Under the pieces are notes generated by a model. That model worked only from the letters and a program-made list of their open reading frames with translations, was not told the origin of the DNA and made no database searches. A stretch of DNA of 64,000 nucleotides, from positions 2,294,001 to 2,358,000 of the forward strand of contig NZ_CP019428.1 of assembly GCF_009834565.1 (NCBI RefSeq), in the 5' to 3' direction. The stretch comes from Pseudomonas sp. R76 (lineage in GTDB: Bacteria; Pseudomonadota; Gammaproteobacteria; Pseudomonadales; Pseudomonadaceae). The translations under genes and the position numbers were made by a program. Positions 1 to 9,146 of this stretch are shown here, one piece after another. Every line of letters begins with the position of its first letter. Positions within the stretch are counted from its first letter, which is position 1.

Positions 1-739
1 CGCGCACGGTTTTGATCAGCTGCGGTGCTTTCGGGTCATCTCCCAGTTTCTGGCGCAGGCGCGACACCAGCAAGTCGATGCTGCGATCAAACGCTTCGAT
101 GGAGCGGCCACGGGCGGCATCCAGCAATTGCTCGCGGCTCAGCACGCGGCGCGGGCGTTCGATAAACACCCACAGCAACCGAAACTCGGCATTCGACAGC
201 GGCACCACCAGGCCATCGTCCGCGACCAGCTGGCGCAGCACGCTGTTGAGGCGCCAGTTGTCGAAACGGATGTTGGCGCGCTGCTCGGTACGGTCATCGC
301 GCACCCGGCGCAGGATGGTCTGGATACGTGCCACCAGCTCGCGCGGTTCGAAGGGTTTGGACATGTAATCATCGGCGCCCAGCTCCAGGCCGATGATGCG
401 GTCGGTGGGTTCGCAGCGCGCGGTGAGCATCAGGATCGGGATGTCCGACTCGGTGCGCAGCCAGCGGCACAGCGACAGGCCGTCTTCGCCCGGCAGCATC
501 AGGTCGAGCACCACCACATCAAAGGTTTCGGCTTGCATGGCCGTGCGCATGGCCGTGCGCATGGCCGTGCCGTCGGTGACGCCGATGGCGAGAATATTGA
601 AGCGGGCCAGGTAGTCGATCAGCAGTTCACGGATCGGCAGGTCGTCATCGACGATCAACGCGCGGGTGTTCCAGCGCTTGTCTTCGGCGATCACCGCGCC
701 TTTTTGCTCTTCGTTTACAGAGACGGTAGGGGTATGCAT
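1..739 (-). CDS. OmpR-family two-component response regulator (3' end beyond window)
   Basis: The frame opens at ATG 739 and is still open at base 1, so about 246 residues are visible and the extreme C-terminus is missing. The first 23 or so residues are a non-conserved extension. The receiver domain follows (LIVDDD near residues 28-33, phosphoacceptor Asp in VVVLDLMLP, conserved Lys in MSKPFEP). The winged-helix DNA-binding domain has the PLSNAEFRLL and SIDLLVSRLRQKL motifs of OmpR/PhoB regulators. A partner histidine kinase is expected just outside the window. One oddity is a 12-bp tandem repeat that adds MRTA units between receiver strands beta2 and beta3 (see 536-570). Family is certain; the regulated pathway is not identifiable. 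Confidence 0.9.
   Translation of the reverse strand, partial: MHTPTVSVNEEQKGAVIAEDKRWNTRALIVDDDLPIRELLIDYLARFNILAIGVTDGTAMRTAMRTAMQAETFDVVVLDLMLPGEDGLSLCRWLRTESDIPILMLTARCEPTDRIIGLELGADDYMSKPFEPRELVARIQTILRRVRDDRTEQRANIRFDNWRLNSVLRQLVADDGLVVPLSNAEFRLLWVFIERPRRVLSREQLLDAARGRSIEAFDRSIDLLVSRLRQKLGDDPKAPQLIKTVR
536..570. repeat. 12-bp in-frame tandem repeat inside the response regulator
   Basis: The unit CATGGCCGTGCG occurs 2.9 times back to back. On the minus strand it encodes M-R-T-A-M-R-T-A-M within the alpha2 region of the receiver. Compared with OmpR spacing, about one unit (four residues) looks surplus. Confidence 0.9.
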
Positions 740-999
740 AGTGCGATCATCTGCCTGGTTGTTGCTGTCAGCATAGGCGCCCAGCTCCATGGCTGGAAGT
801 GCTGGACGGGCGGTCATGTGCGCGAGGCTAGACGCGGGGCGTGTTGAGGGCATGTCGGGAATGTATCGGCCCTGACACAATTGCGTGAAATGCCGGGTTT
901 GGCGGCGCTTAATCAGTATTTACCGATCATCGGATCCCGCAACGGCGCCGCTTGCGCTACAATCCGCGCCGATTTCGACTTGCCTGAGAGCCCATTCCA

Positions 1000-1698
1000 A
1001 TGTCCGTTTGCCAGACGCCTATCATCGTCGCCCTGGATTACCCCACTCGTGACGCCGCACTGAAGCTGGCTGACCAGTTGGACCCCGCGCTTTGCCGGGT
1101 CAAAGTCGGCAAGGAACTGTTCACCAGTTGCGCCGCCGAAATCGTCGGCACCTTGCGTGACAAAGGCTTCGAAGTATTTCTCGACCTGAAATTCCACGAC
1201 ATCCCCAACACCACTGCCATGGCGGTTAAAGCCGCTGCGGAAATGGGCGTGTGGATGGTCAACGTGCATTGCTCCGGTGGCCTGCGCATGATGAGCGCCT
1301 GCCGCGAAGTGCTGGAGCAGCGCAACGGCCCCAAACCGCTGCTGATTGGGGTGACCGTGCTGACCAGCATGGAGCGCGAAGACCTGGCCGGCATCGGCCT
1401 GGATATCGAGCCTCAGGAGCAGGTTTTGCGTTTGGCCGCGTTGGCGCAGAAAGCTGGCCTGGATGGCCTGGTCTGCTCGGCACTGGAAGCCCAGGCGCTG
1501 AAGACTGCGCACCCGTCGCTGCAGCTGGTGACTCCAGGGATTCGCCCGGCGGGCAGCGCGCAGGATGACCAGCGCCGCATCCTGACCCCGCGTCAGGCCC
1601 TGGACGCAGGTTCGGATTACCTGGTGATCGGTCGCCCGATCAGCCAGGCGGCCGATCCGGCGAAAGCGTTGGCAGCTGTCGTCGCCGAAATCGCCTGA
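1000..1698 (+). CDS. pyrF: Orotidine 5'-phosphate decarboxylase
   Basis: Decarboxylates OMP to UMP, the last step of de novo pyrimidine synthesis, in the cytoplasm. The 232-residue length is normal. The N-terminus has the IIVALDYP strand. The catalytic signature DLKFHD at residues 62-67 supplies the Asp-Lys-Asp charge network typical of the family. The C-terminal phosphate-binding segment VTPGIRP and the VIGRPI motif are present. It stands alone, with no other pyr gene nearby. The upstream gap to the divergent response regulator (740-999) holds no gene; a TACAAT box at 958-963 could be its -10, but no good -35 is visible. Confidence 0.97.
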   Translation: MSVCQTPIIVALDYPTRDAALKLADQLDPALCRVKVGKELFTSCAAEIVGTLRDKGFEVFLDLKFHDIPNTTAMAVKAAAEMGVWMVNVHCSGGLRMMSACREVLEQRNGPKPLLIGVTVLTSMEREDLAGIGLDIEPQEQVLRLAALAQKAGLDGLVCSALEAQALKTAHPSLQLVTPGIRPAGSAQDDQRRILTPRQALDAGSDYLVIGRPISQAADPAKALAAVVAEIA

Positions 1699-1699
1699 C

Positions 1700-1806
1700 G
1701 ATCGTTCCCACGCTCCGCGTGGGAATGCCTCTTGTGACGCTCCGCGTCACGCTTTGGGACGCAGAGCGTCCTGGGCAGCATTCCCACGCAGAGCGTGGGA
1801 ACGATC
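1700..1806. repeat. Large palindromic intergenic repeat, copy 1
   Basis: The outer arms GATCGTTCCCACGCTC and GAGCGTGGGAACGATC are perfect inverted repeats. Inside lie two smaller hairpins built on GTGACGCTCCGCGTCAC and GACGCAGAGCGTC. The same element recurs at 2060-2166 and, more diverged inside, at 40631-40743. Elements of this kind are common between Pseudomonas genes and generate spurious open frames on both strands. Confidence 0.9.
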
Positions 1807-1813
1807 TCATCTG

Positions 1814-2059
1814 TCAGCTGACTTTTAGAATCAGCTTCCCAAAGTTCTCACCGTTGAACAGCCTCATCAGCGTCTCCGGGAACGTCTCCAGCCCCTCGAC
1901 AATGTCTTCCTTGCTCTTGAGCTTGCCCTGCGCCATCCAGCCGGCCATCTCTTGCCCGGCCGCGGCAAAATTCGCCGCATGGTCCATCACCACAAAGCCT
2001 TCCATGCGCGCGCGATTGACCAGCAACGACAAGTAGTTGGCTGGGCCTTTCACCGCTTC
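1814..2059 (-). pseudogene. Duplicated C-terminal fragment of the CurA-like reductase
   Basis: This encodes the last 81 residues of the adjacent reductase (from EAVKG to ILKVS), with one amino-acid change (Lys to Arg in the LMKLFNG segment). It is cut off at 2059, where the palindromic repeat of the second copy begins. The frame stays open into the palindrome and gives a chimeric 118-residue product with a meaningless N-terminus and no ribosome-binding site. It lacks the substrate-binding half and the glycine-rich nucleotide loop, so it cannot be an enzyme. Confidence 0.9.
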
Positions 2060-2166
2060 GATCGTTCCCACGCTCCGCGTGGGAATGCCTCTTGTGACGC
2101 TCCGCGTCACGCTTTGGGACGCAGAGCGTCCCGGGCAGCATTCCCACGCAGAGCGTGGGAACGATC
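2060..2166. repeat. Large palindromic intergenic repeat, copy 2
   Basis: Differs from copy 1 at one base (2132). It lies immediately after the stop of the intact reductase, where it may also act as a transcription-ending hairpin. Confidence 0.9.
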
Positions 2167-2419
2167 TCATCTGTCAGCTGACTTTTAGAATCAGCTTCCC
2201 AAAGTTCTCACCGTTGAACAATTTCATCAGCGTCTCCGGGAACGTTTCCAGCCCCTCGACAATGTCTTCCTTGCTCTTGAGCTTGCCCTGCGCCATCCAG
2301 CCGGCCATCTCTTGCCCGGCCGCGGCAAAATTCGCCGCATGGTCCATCACCACAAAGCCTTCCATGCGCGCGCGATTGACCAGCAATGACAAGTAGTTGG
2401 CTGGGCCTTTCACCGCTTC
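2060..2419. repeat. 360-bp tandem duplication, copy 2
   Basis: The partner of 1700-2059. Its coding part (2174-2419) is the real 3' end of the reductase gene. Confidence 0.95.
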
Positions 2420-3181
2420 TTTATTGTTGTACTGGCTAATGGCACCGCAAATCACCACCCGCGCCTTCAATGCCAGGCGGCTGAGCACGGCGTCGAGGAT
2501 GTCGCCGCCGACGTTATCGAAATACACATCCACGCCTTTGGGGCATTCGCGCTTGAGGGCGGCGGGTACGTCTTCGCTTTTGTAGTCGATGGCTGCGTCA
2601 AAGCCCAATTCGTCTACCAGGAACTTGCATTTGTCGGCGCCGCCGGCAATGCCCACCACGCGGCAACCCTTGAGCTTGGCGATCTGCCCGGCAATGCTGC
2701 CGACCGCACCGGCAGCGCCGGAGATCACCACGGTTTCGCCCGCCTTGGGTGCGCCGGTGTCGAGCAGGGCGAAGTAGGCGGTCATGCCGGTCATGCCGAG
2801 GGCCGACAGGTAGCGCGGCAAGGGCGCGAGCTTGGGGTCGACCTTATAGAAGCCACGCGGCTCGCCGAGGAAATAATCCTGCACGCCCAGCGCACCGTTC
2901 ACGTAGTCGCCGACCGCGAATTTCGGGGTGTTGGAGGCAATCACCTTGCCTACACCCAGCGCGCGCATCACTTCGCCAATGCCGACGGGCGGAATGTAGG
3001 ATTTGCCTTCGTTCATCCAGCCGCGCATCGCCGGGTCCAGCGACAGGTATTCATTGCGCACCAGCACTTGCCCCTCTGCCGGCGTGCCCACCGGCACTTC
3101 CTGGTAGGTGAAAGTGTCCCGCGTGGCCGCGCCGACCGGGCGTTTGGCGAGCAGGAACTGGCGATTGGTCTGGGCAGTCAT
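2174..3181 (-). CDS. CurA-like NADP-dependent zinc-free medium-chain reductase
   Basis: A 335-residue member of the MDR superfamily related to E. coli CurA and to leukotriene B4 12-hydroxydehydrogenase / prostaglandin reductases, which reduce alkenal or alkenone double bonds with NADPH. Seen: the N-terminal [12 protein letters not shown] segment of this subfamily, the nucleotide loop GAAGAVGS, then CRVVGIAGG and the C-terminal [11 protein letters not shown] typical of the group. No catalytic or structural zinc ligands are present. The substrate is unknown. The last 246 bp are duplicated in tandem immediately downstream, but the gene itself is intact. Confidence 0.9.
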   Translation of the reverse strand: MTAQTNRQFLLAKRPVGAATRDTFTYQEVPVGTPAEGQVLVRNEYLSLDPAMRGWMNEGKSYIPPVGIGEVMRALGVGKVIASNTPKFAVGDYVNGALGVQDYFLGEPRGFYKVDPKLAPLPRYLSALGMTGMTAYFALLDTGAPKAGETVVISGAAGAVGSIAGQIAKLKGCRVVGIAGGADKCKFLVDELGFDAAIDYKSEDVPAALKRECPKGVDVYFDNVGGDILDAVLSRLALKARVVICGAISQYNNKEAVKGPANYLSLLVNRARMEGFVVMDHAANFAAAGQEMAGWMAQGKLKSKEDIVEGLETFPETLMKLFNGENFGKLILKVS

Positions 3182-3409
3182 GGCAAGGACTCTTTAGAAA
3201 TGAACCATGAGTGATAGACCCTCAAGGCGCCCGGGGCAAGGTCTACCGAGCAGCGCGAATGCCCGCCGATAGGCAGGGCTAATAGTTGCACCCTGCGCCT
3301 TATCACTGCGATTCATACAGCGCCAACGGGGCTTCTGATAGTGCTGACGCGCCCGTCCTGGCGTTGGCTAGACTCGTGCCACAGCTATTTCTTGCATAGG
3401 ACATCCTCC

Positions 3410-4171
3410 ATGAGCATGACGTTTTCCGGCCAGGTCGCCCTGGTAACTGGCGCCGCCGCGGGTATTGGTCGCGCCACCGCGCTGGCGTTCGCCGCAGAAG
3501 GCTTGAAAGTAGTGGTTGCCGACCTGGATGTGGCGGGCGGCGAGGGCACGGTTGCGCTGATTCAGCAGGCCGGTGGCGAGGCGATTTTTGTGCGCTGCAA
3601 CGTCACGCTGGAGGCTGATGTGCAGCAATTGATGGCACAGACCGTCGCCGCCTATGGGCGCCTCGACTATGCCTTCAACAACGCCGGCATCGAGATTGAA
3701 AAGGGCAAGCTGGCCGACGGCAGCCTGGATGAGTTCGACGCGATCATGGGCGTTAACGTCAAAGGCGTGTGGCTCTGCATGAAGTACCAGTTGCCGCTGC
3801 TGCTGGCCCAGGGCGGCGGGGCGATCGTCAACACGGCGTCGGTGGCAGGGTTGGGGGCGGCGCCGAAGATGAGCATTTATGCGGCGTCCAAACACGCTGT
3901 CATCGGCCTGACCAAGTCGGCAGCCATTGAGTACGCGAAGAAGAAAATTCGTGTGAATGCGGTATGCCCTGCAGTGATCGACACCGACATGTTCCGCCGA
4001 GCCTATGAAGCCGACCCGCGCAAAGCCGAATTTGCGGCGGCCATGCACCCGGTCGGGCGCATTGGCAAGGTGGAGGAAATCGCCAGTGCCGTGCTGTACC
4101 TGTGCAGCGACGGTGCAGCGTTCACCACGGGGCAGGCGCTGGCGGTGGACGGTGGTGCGACGGCTATCTAG
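3410..4171 (+). CDS. Short-chain dehydrogenase/reductase (SDR)
   Basis: A classical SDR of 253 residues. The Rossmann motif TGAAAGIG is at 13-20, followed by the NNAG motif. The catalytic serine is S144 and the active-site YxxxK is Y157-K161. The C-terminal DGGATAI end is typical. The DxD after strand beta2 (VADLD) suggests NAD(H) preference. The start at 3410 gives MSMTFSGQ, the usual N-terminus; an in-frame ATG at 3341 would add 23 residues not expected in the family. Annotated relatives are often called glucose or 3-oxoacyl dehydrogenases, but the substrate cannot be deduced. It is divergent from the reductase gene across 228 bp. Confidence 0.92.
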   Translation: MSMTFSGQVALVTGAAAGIGRATALAFAAEGLKVVVADLDVAGGEGTVALIQQAGGEAIFVRCNVTLEADVQQLMAQTVAAYGRLDYAFNNAGIEIEKGKLADGSLDEFDAIMGVNVKGVWLCMKYQLPLLLAQGGGAIVNTASVAGLGAAPKMSIYAASKHAVIGLTKSAAIEYAKKKIRVNAVCPAVIDTDMFRRAYEADPRKAEFAAAMHPVGRIGKVEEIASAVLYLCSDGAAFTTGQALAVDGGATAI

Positions 4172-4374
4172 GACTCCATGTCGCTGCCTATTCGAAAAGG
4201 CCAGGCGCGCTGTGGGGCGTTTCCAGGGCTGGCACAAGGCCTCGTCAGATTGTGTATCAGTAGGTAAATAACTCAATAAAATCAATGATTTAATAATTTT
4301 TTGCGACCAGTTGAACCGGGCTTCTGTGCTTAACTGTTTAGGGTTGATTAACAGACAGTTGAAGTGAGTGGCTC

Positions 4375-5787
4375 ATGGATTTAGGCATCGATCGACAAGC
4401 CCTTGTACCGGTGGTGCAGCAAATCGTCAGTGCGGTGGCGCAATGGATTCGCAACAGCGGCGCGAGCCCCGGCACGCGCTTGCCGTCCATCCGGCAATTG
4501 GCCCTTGATAACCTGCTCAGTCAATCCAGCGTGCTCGAAGCCTTCGAACGTATGGTGGCCCAAGGGTTATTGGAGGCAAAACAGGGCGCGGGATTTGTTG
4601 TGGCTCAACCGCCGGTTTCCCTGGAGAGCCAATGGTATGAAGGTGCGGAGCTGGGCTGGGGCGCCTATGTCGAGGGGCCTTTGGGCGAATTGAAGCTGGG
4701 CTGCGGCTGGTTGCCGGACGCTTGGCGAGAAAGCGATGACATCTGTTACGCCATCCGCGAGATCAGCCGCACCGATACCGTCGCCCTGTTCAACTACAGC
4801 ACGCCGCTGGGGTTGCCGGTGTTACGCGAACAATTGCTCAAGCGGCTGACCCAGATGAAGGTGGTCACCCACCTCGATTGCATCCTCACCACCCACGGCG
4901 CCAGCCATGCACAGGACCTGTTGATACGCACATTGCTAAAGGCCGGCGATACGGTGGTGGTCGAGACGCCCGGCTATGCCAACCTCTACAGGCAGTTGGA
5001 ACGCCACGGCGTCAAGCTGCTGGAAGTGCCACGCGTCGTGGGTGGCCCGGACATCCCGGTGCTGGAGACGCTGCTGCAAAGCCATCGCCCCAAGTGCCTG
5101 TTCATCAATTGCCTGTATCACAACCCCACCGGCACCAGCCTGTGCCGCGGGGTGGCGGAACGTCTGTTACAACTGGCGCACAGCGAAGATTTCCTGATCG
5201 TCGAAGAAGACGTCTACGGCGACTTGCAGCACGCCAGCTGCACACGGTTGTCGGCGCTGCCCCATGAAGGGCGGGTGATCTATATCTCGAGTTTCTCCAA
5301 AACCCTCAGCAGTGCCCTGCGGGTGGGGTATCTGAGCGCCAGTGCAGCGCTTGTCACGCAGATGGCCACGCTCAAGACGTTGACGGGCATCGGCACCTCG
5401 CGGTTTGCCGAAGCGGTGGTGGCTACGCTATTGGCCAATGGCACTTATCGCAAATGGGTGCAGCGCCTGCGCAAGCGTTTGAACACGCAAATGGCTGCGA
5501 CCTTGCAGGTGCTGGAGGACGAAGAGTGGGAGGTGTTTGCCGTGCCCGCCGGGGGCATGTTTGTGTGGGCGCGGCCTGGCGTCGGTGACCGTTCGCGGTT
5601 GCAGGCGTGCGCCCGGCGCTTGTGTGTATTGCTGTCGCCGGGGGCGCTGTTCAGTCCCAAAGGCGAACACAGTGACTGGCTGCGCATCAATGTGGCCTAT
5701 GCTGCTGATCAGCGGGCGTTGGCGCTGTTCCGTGCGATGGGGCCTGCCAGATCGACCTCGACCATTCTGAAAACGACGAGCGTGTAG
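4375..5787 (+). CDS. MocR-type regulator (GntR wHTH + aminotransferase fold I)
   Basis: A 470-residue transcription factor. The N-terminal GntR winged helix covers about residues 10-75 (LPSIRQLA, SVLEAFERMVAQGLL, GAGFVV). It is fused to a PLP-binding aminotransferase-like domain. The PLP lysine is K309 in SSFSKTLSS; the YHNPTGTS and VEEDVYGD motifs bind PLP. MocR proteins sense amino acids, vitamin B6 or aldehyde metabolites and usually control a neighbouring gene. Here the nearest candidates are the upstream SDR (same strand, 203 bp away) and the downstream chemoreceptor, and neither is divergent, so the target is unclear. Confidence 0.9.
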   Translation: MDLGIDRQALVPVVQQIVSAVAQWIRNSGASPGTRLPSIRQLALDNLLSQSSVLEAFERMVAQGLLEAKQGAGFVVAQPPVSLESQWYEGAELGWGAYVEGPLGELKLGCGWLPDAWRESDDICYAIREISRTDTVALFNYSTPLGLPVLREQLLKRLTQMKVVTHLDCILTTHGASHAQDLLIRTLLKAGDTVVVETPGYANLYRQLERHGVKLLEVPRVVGGPDIPVLETLLQSHRPKCLFINCLYHNPTGTSLCRGVAERLLQLAHSEDFLIVEEDVYGDLQHASCTRLSALPHEGRVIYISSFSKTLSSALRVGYLSASAALVTQMATLKTLTGIGTSRFAEAVVATLLANGTYRKWVQRLRKRLNTQMAATLQVLEDEEWEVFAVPAGGMFVWARPGVGDRSRLQACARRLCVLLSPGALFSPKGEHSDWLRINVAYAADQRALALFRAMGPARSTSTILKTTSV

Positions 5788-5900
5788 CTTTTTGCCATTA
5801 TTGTGGCGCCAACGTCTTGTGCCGGTAGCGCGTCGTTGCGAATCTCGCAGCATGGAAACCAGGCTTGATGGCATCTGCCATTGCAAGAGGATCAAGTGCA

Positions 5901-7868
5901 ATGATTTCGGCCGTGCAACGACGTTTCGCCAACCTCGGTATGGCGAAAAAACTGGGCGTGGGCTTCACCCTGGTGCTGCTGCTGACGGCGCTGGTGGCGG
6001 CCATTGGCGTGTGGTCCCTGCAAACCGTGGGTCAACGTTTTGAGGGCCTCAAGGCAATGTCTTCGCTCAACAGCGGCCTGCTCAAGGTGCGCCTGATCGA
6101 GCAGGATTACGCGTTGCACGCCGACCCCAAGGCCGTCGACGCCCTGCACGAAAGCGTCGACGCCTTGGCCGTCCAAGCCGCCAGCCTCAAGGCCCGGTCC
6201 GCCGCGAATGTGCCGGTGATGAGCGAGGTAGAACAGGCGCTTGCCGCGTATCGCAAGGCGTTCGACGAGTTTGTCGAGTTGACCCAGACCAAGGACCTGG
6301 CCCTGGAAATGGCCAGTTGGTCGGTCTCCAGTGTGGCCAATAACCTCGACGTGTTGCAGGCAGGCCTGGCCGACGATGGTGCCTATGGCCTCAAGGAAAG
6401 CCAGGGCAAGGACGGCGCCGAGTTTATCGAACAGGCCGGGCAGGTCAGCCAGGTGTCGCGGTTGATGTTGCAAGCCATGAACGAAGCGCGACTGCGCCTG
6501 GATCAGAGCCGCAAGGTCGATGCGGACAACGCCGAGCAAGGCAAGATCGAGCAGGCCGACCAAGCCCTGGCGCAGGTCGAGCAGTTGAAAACCTCGGTCA
6601 AGGACGCGGGTTACCAGACTGTGCTCAACGAAGTGTCCGGGCACATCGCCGCGTTCAGCGAGAAACTCGGCGAGTACACCGGGCTGCTGGCCCAGGAAAA
6701 AGTCGTCTACAAGCAATTGCATGACCGCGCCGATCAAGTTGTCAGCCGGGTCAACCAGGCGTATGACGCTGAAGATCAATCCATGCAGGCGCAGCTGAAA
6801 AAAAGCGCGCTGCTGATCGTCGTTTCGTCAGCGCTGGCACTGCTGGTGGGCTTGATTGCCGCGTGGGTGATTACCCGGTTGATCGTGGCGCCGTTGCGCC
6901 GTGTGATCGCCGTGGCCCAGCAGATTGCTGCGGGTGATTTGACTGGGCGGATGGAGGTCAGCCGCCGTGATGAAATCGGCCAGTTGATGCAGGCGATGCA
7001 ACAGATGGGCAGCGGCTTGAGCCAGATGGTCAGCGGGCTGCAGGCCGGCATTGAGCAATTGGCCAGTTCGGCGCAATCACTGTCCAGTGTCACCGAACAG
7101 ACCAATGTCGAGGTCAGCAGCCAGAAAGAAGAAACCGAGCAGGTTGCCACGGCGATGAACCAGATGACCGCCACGGTGCATGACGTGGCGCGCAACGCCG
7201 AAGAGGCCGCGCAAGCCGCGCAGACCGCCGATGACAAAGTCGACAGCGGCCAGCAGGTGGTGCGTCAAAGCCTGCACCGCATTGAATTGCTCGCCACCTC
7301 CAGCACCAGTGCCAGCGCAAGTATCGAAAGCCTGAGCGCGGAAATCCAGAATATCGGCACCGTGCTGGGCGTGATCAAAAGCGTGGCTGAACAAACCAAT
7401 TTGCTCGCCCTCAACGCCGCTATCGAAGCGGCCCGCGCCGGCGAGCAAGGCCGAGGTTTCGCGGTGGTGGCCGATGAAGTCCGGGCGCTGGCCAAGCGCA
7501 CACAGCAATCGACCGAGGAAATCGAGCGCCTGGTCAGTACGTTGCGCAACGCGGCGCAGTCGTCAGTGCAGCAGATCCAGCAAAGTGGCGAGTTGGTGAA
7601 GCTGGCGGTCAGCGATGCACTGTAAACCGAGAGTGCGCTGGGCAGCATCGCGGCAGCGGTGTCGCTGATTCAGCAGATGAACCAACAGATTGCCGCGGCG
7701 GCCGAGGAACAAAGCTCAGTGGCCGAAGAGATCAATCGCAGCGTCACCAGCATTCGTGCCAGTGCCGATCAGTCGGCGTTGAGCATGCAAGGCAATGCCG
7801 CGTCGAGCATTCAACTGGCGCAGTTGGGGGCGGAGCTCAAGGGCATGGTCGGGCACTTCCGGCTTTGA
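5901..7868 (+). pseudogene. Methyl-accepting chemotaxis protein interrupted by an in-frame TAA
   Basis: Start 5901 has AGAGG ten bases upstream. TM1 is at about residues 17-40 and a largely helical periplasmic region at 40-300, whose length and pattern suggest an HBM sensor domain as in McpS. TM2 is near 303-330, then HAMP and the signalling hairpin tip ([18 protein letters not shown]) near residues 490-530. Codon 575 (7623-7625) is TAA. The same frame continues without another stop to 7868, encoding the missing return helix (QQMNQQIAAAAEEQSSVAEE). A full protein would be 655 residues. A single C-to-T change of CAA would explain the stop. Without the last 81 residues the antiparallel coiled coil is incomplete, so signalling is probably lost unless there is readthrough or a sequencing error. 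Confidence 0.9.
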
Positions 7869-7907
7869 TCGCAGCATTTGCACTGCGATCAAAGGGCAGG
7901 GCGGCGA

Positions 7908-8720
7908 TCAGGCGTGGTTGGCGAGGAAGGTCAGCAGCGCTTCATTGACGAAGTCCGGGTTTTCTCGAGAAGAAATATGCCCCGCTTCTGGAACCAGCGT
8001 CAGGCTGCACCCGATCAGATCGGCCATTTCCTTGGATTCGGCGGGCGGCCGAGGCTTGTCCTGTTCGCCACACATGACCAGCGTGGTGTCGGTGTCCAGG
8101 CGCGGCAGTTGGTCGAGGATGTCGGCGCGGCTGAAGATCAGGCGGCCCAGCGGCACGATGCTTTGCTGCAGGCGTTCCTTGGGAAACGCCTGCAACGCGC
8201 TGCGGAAATCCTGATACAGCGCTGATTCACGATCAATCGTCGGGCGGAAGAAGATCGGTGCAACCACATCCAGCAACGGCTCGGGGATGGCGCCGGCGTC
8301 TTCGATCATCTTGAACAGCGAGAAGTAGTATTGGCGGGTAGCCTCGGGCTCGGCGCCGAGGTAGGTGTCCATCAGCACCAGGCTGTTGATGCGCTCAGGT
8401 GCCAGCAGTGCAAGGCGCGCGCCCCACATGCCGCCAACCGACAGGCCGACCAGATTGATGTGGGCGATATCCAACTGATCCAGCAGCGCGAGGGTCTGGC
8501 GTGCGAGGTCGTCCAGGGAGTGGGTGTGCGCCGGCAGCGGGCCGGATTCGCCGTGGCCCCACAGTTCGGGGACGATCACCCGGTACTGTTGCGACAAAGC
8601 TTCAATTTGCGGCGCCCACATCTCGCGGCCCCACAAGTAACTCGAACCCAGCAGGACGACCGGGCCGGTGCCCTGGTCGACGTAGTGCAGCGGTTGTCCA
8701 TCAATCACGGCAACAGGCAT
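7908..8720 (-). CDS. Alpha/beta-hydrolase fold protein
   Basis: A 270-residue soluble hydrolase. The nucleophile is S94 in the elbow GLSVGG. The acid is probably the Asp of MCGEQDKPRPP and the catalytic His lies in PEAGHISS near the C-terminus. The oxyanion segment is VVLLGSSYLWG. The order and length fit the haloperoxidase/3-oxoadipate-enol-lactonase type of esterase, but no neighbour belongs to a catabolic pathway, so the substrate is unknown. GAGG lies upstream of ATG 8720. It is convergent with the chemoreceptor. Confidence 0.88.
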   Translation of the reverse strand: MPVAVIDGQPLHYVDQGTGPVVLLGSSYLWGREMWAPQIEALSQQYRVIVPELWGHGESGPLPAHTHSLDDLARQTLALLDQLDIAHINLVGLSVGGMWGARLALLAPERINSLVLMDTYLGAEPEATRQYYFSLFKMIEDAGAIPEPLLDVVAPIFFRPTIDRESALYQDFRSALQAFPKERLQQSIVPLGRLIFSRADILDQLPRLDTDTTLVMCGEQDKPRPPAESKEMADLIGCSLTLVPEAGHISSRENPDFVNEALLTFLANHA

Positions 8721-8801
8721 AGCAGGCCTCTAACTTCACGGAGTGAGGGGCACTTTTTTACGCTAGTCGGAGGCGGGGGGATAGGTGCAAAGTGATGGCA
8801 T

Positions 8802-8945
8802 GTTGTAGCGAGGCGTTTGTCGGTGGTGAGCAGGCTTATTGTGGCAGGCAGGCTTGTGGTGGGGAGCAGGCTGGTAGTGGCGGGCAGGCTTGTAGTGGGG
8901 AGCAGGCTGGTAGTGGGGAGCAGGCTGGTAGTGGCGAGCGGGCTT
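8802..8945. repeat. Array of 18-bp degenerate repeats, left half
   Basis: About eight head-to-tail units of the form GTAGTGGSGAGCAGGCTK; those between 8838 and 8945 are exactly 18 bp long. The last unit merges into a REP-like sequence (GCGAGCGGGCTTGCCCCGCG). Because 18 is a multiple of three, long meaningless open frames cross the array. No gene is seen between 8721 and 9146. Confidence 0.88.
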
Positions 8946-9047
8946 GCCCCGCGTTGGGCTGCGAAGCAGCCCCAAAACCTGACGATGCGGTTTATCAGGT
9001 ACACCGCGGCGGTTGAAGTGGGAGCGCTTCGCACTCCAACGCGGGGC

Positions 9048-9136
9048 AAGCCCGCTCGCCACAACAAGCCCACTGGCCACAACAAGCCCGCTCGCCACAA
9101 CGAGCCCATTTACCACGACAGCCCGGTTTGCCATGG
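9048..9136. repeat. Array of 18-bp degenerate repeats, right half (inverted)
   Basis: Five units of AAGCCCGCTCGCCACAAC type, the reverse complement of the units at 8802-8945. The two arrays face each other across about 100 bp that includes a REP-like hairpin (GGGCTGCGAAGCAGCCC). It ends just past the stop of the following gene. Confidence 0.88.
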
Positions 9137-9146
9137 GCTGCGTGGA

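Larger units (their letters stand above)
1700..2059. repeat. 360-bp tandem duplication, copy 1 (palindrome plus reductase tail)
   Basis: Bases 1700-2059 match 2060-2419 with no indels and six substitutions: 1772, 1861-1863, 1886 and 2027 differ from their partners 360 bp downstream. The unit joins the palindromic repeat to the last 246 bp of the neighbouring reductase gene. The copy nearest pyrF is the non-functional one. Confidence 0.95.

Noticed and set aside
1719..2188. Several frames running through the palindromic repeats
   Set aside because: They are by-products of the repeat and contain only repeat-encoded peptides.
7623..7625. Recoding of the in-frame stop as a special amino acid
   Set aside because: The codon is TAA, used for neither selenocysteine nor pyrrolysine, and no recoding element is visible.
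8802..9136. CRISPR array
   Set aside because: The units are contiguous without unique spacers and no cas genes are present.
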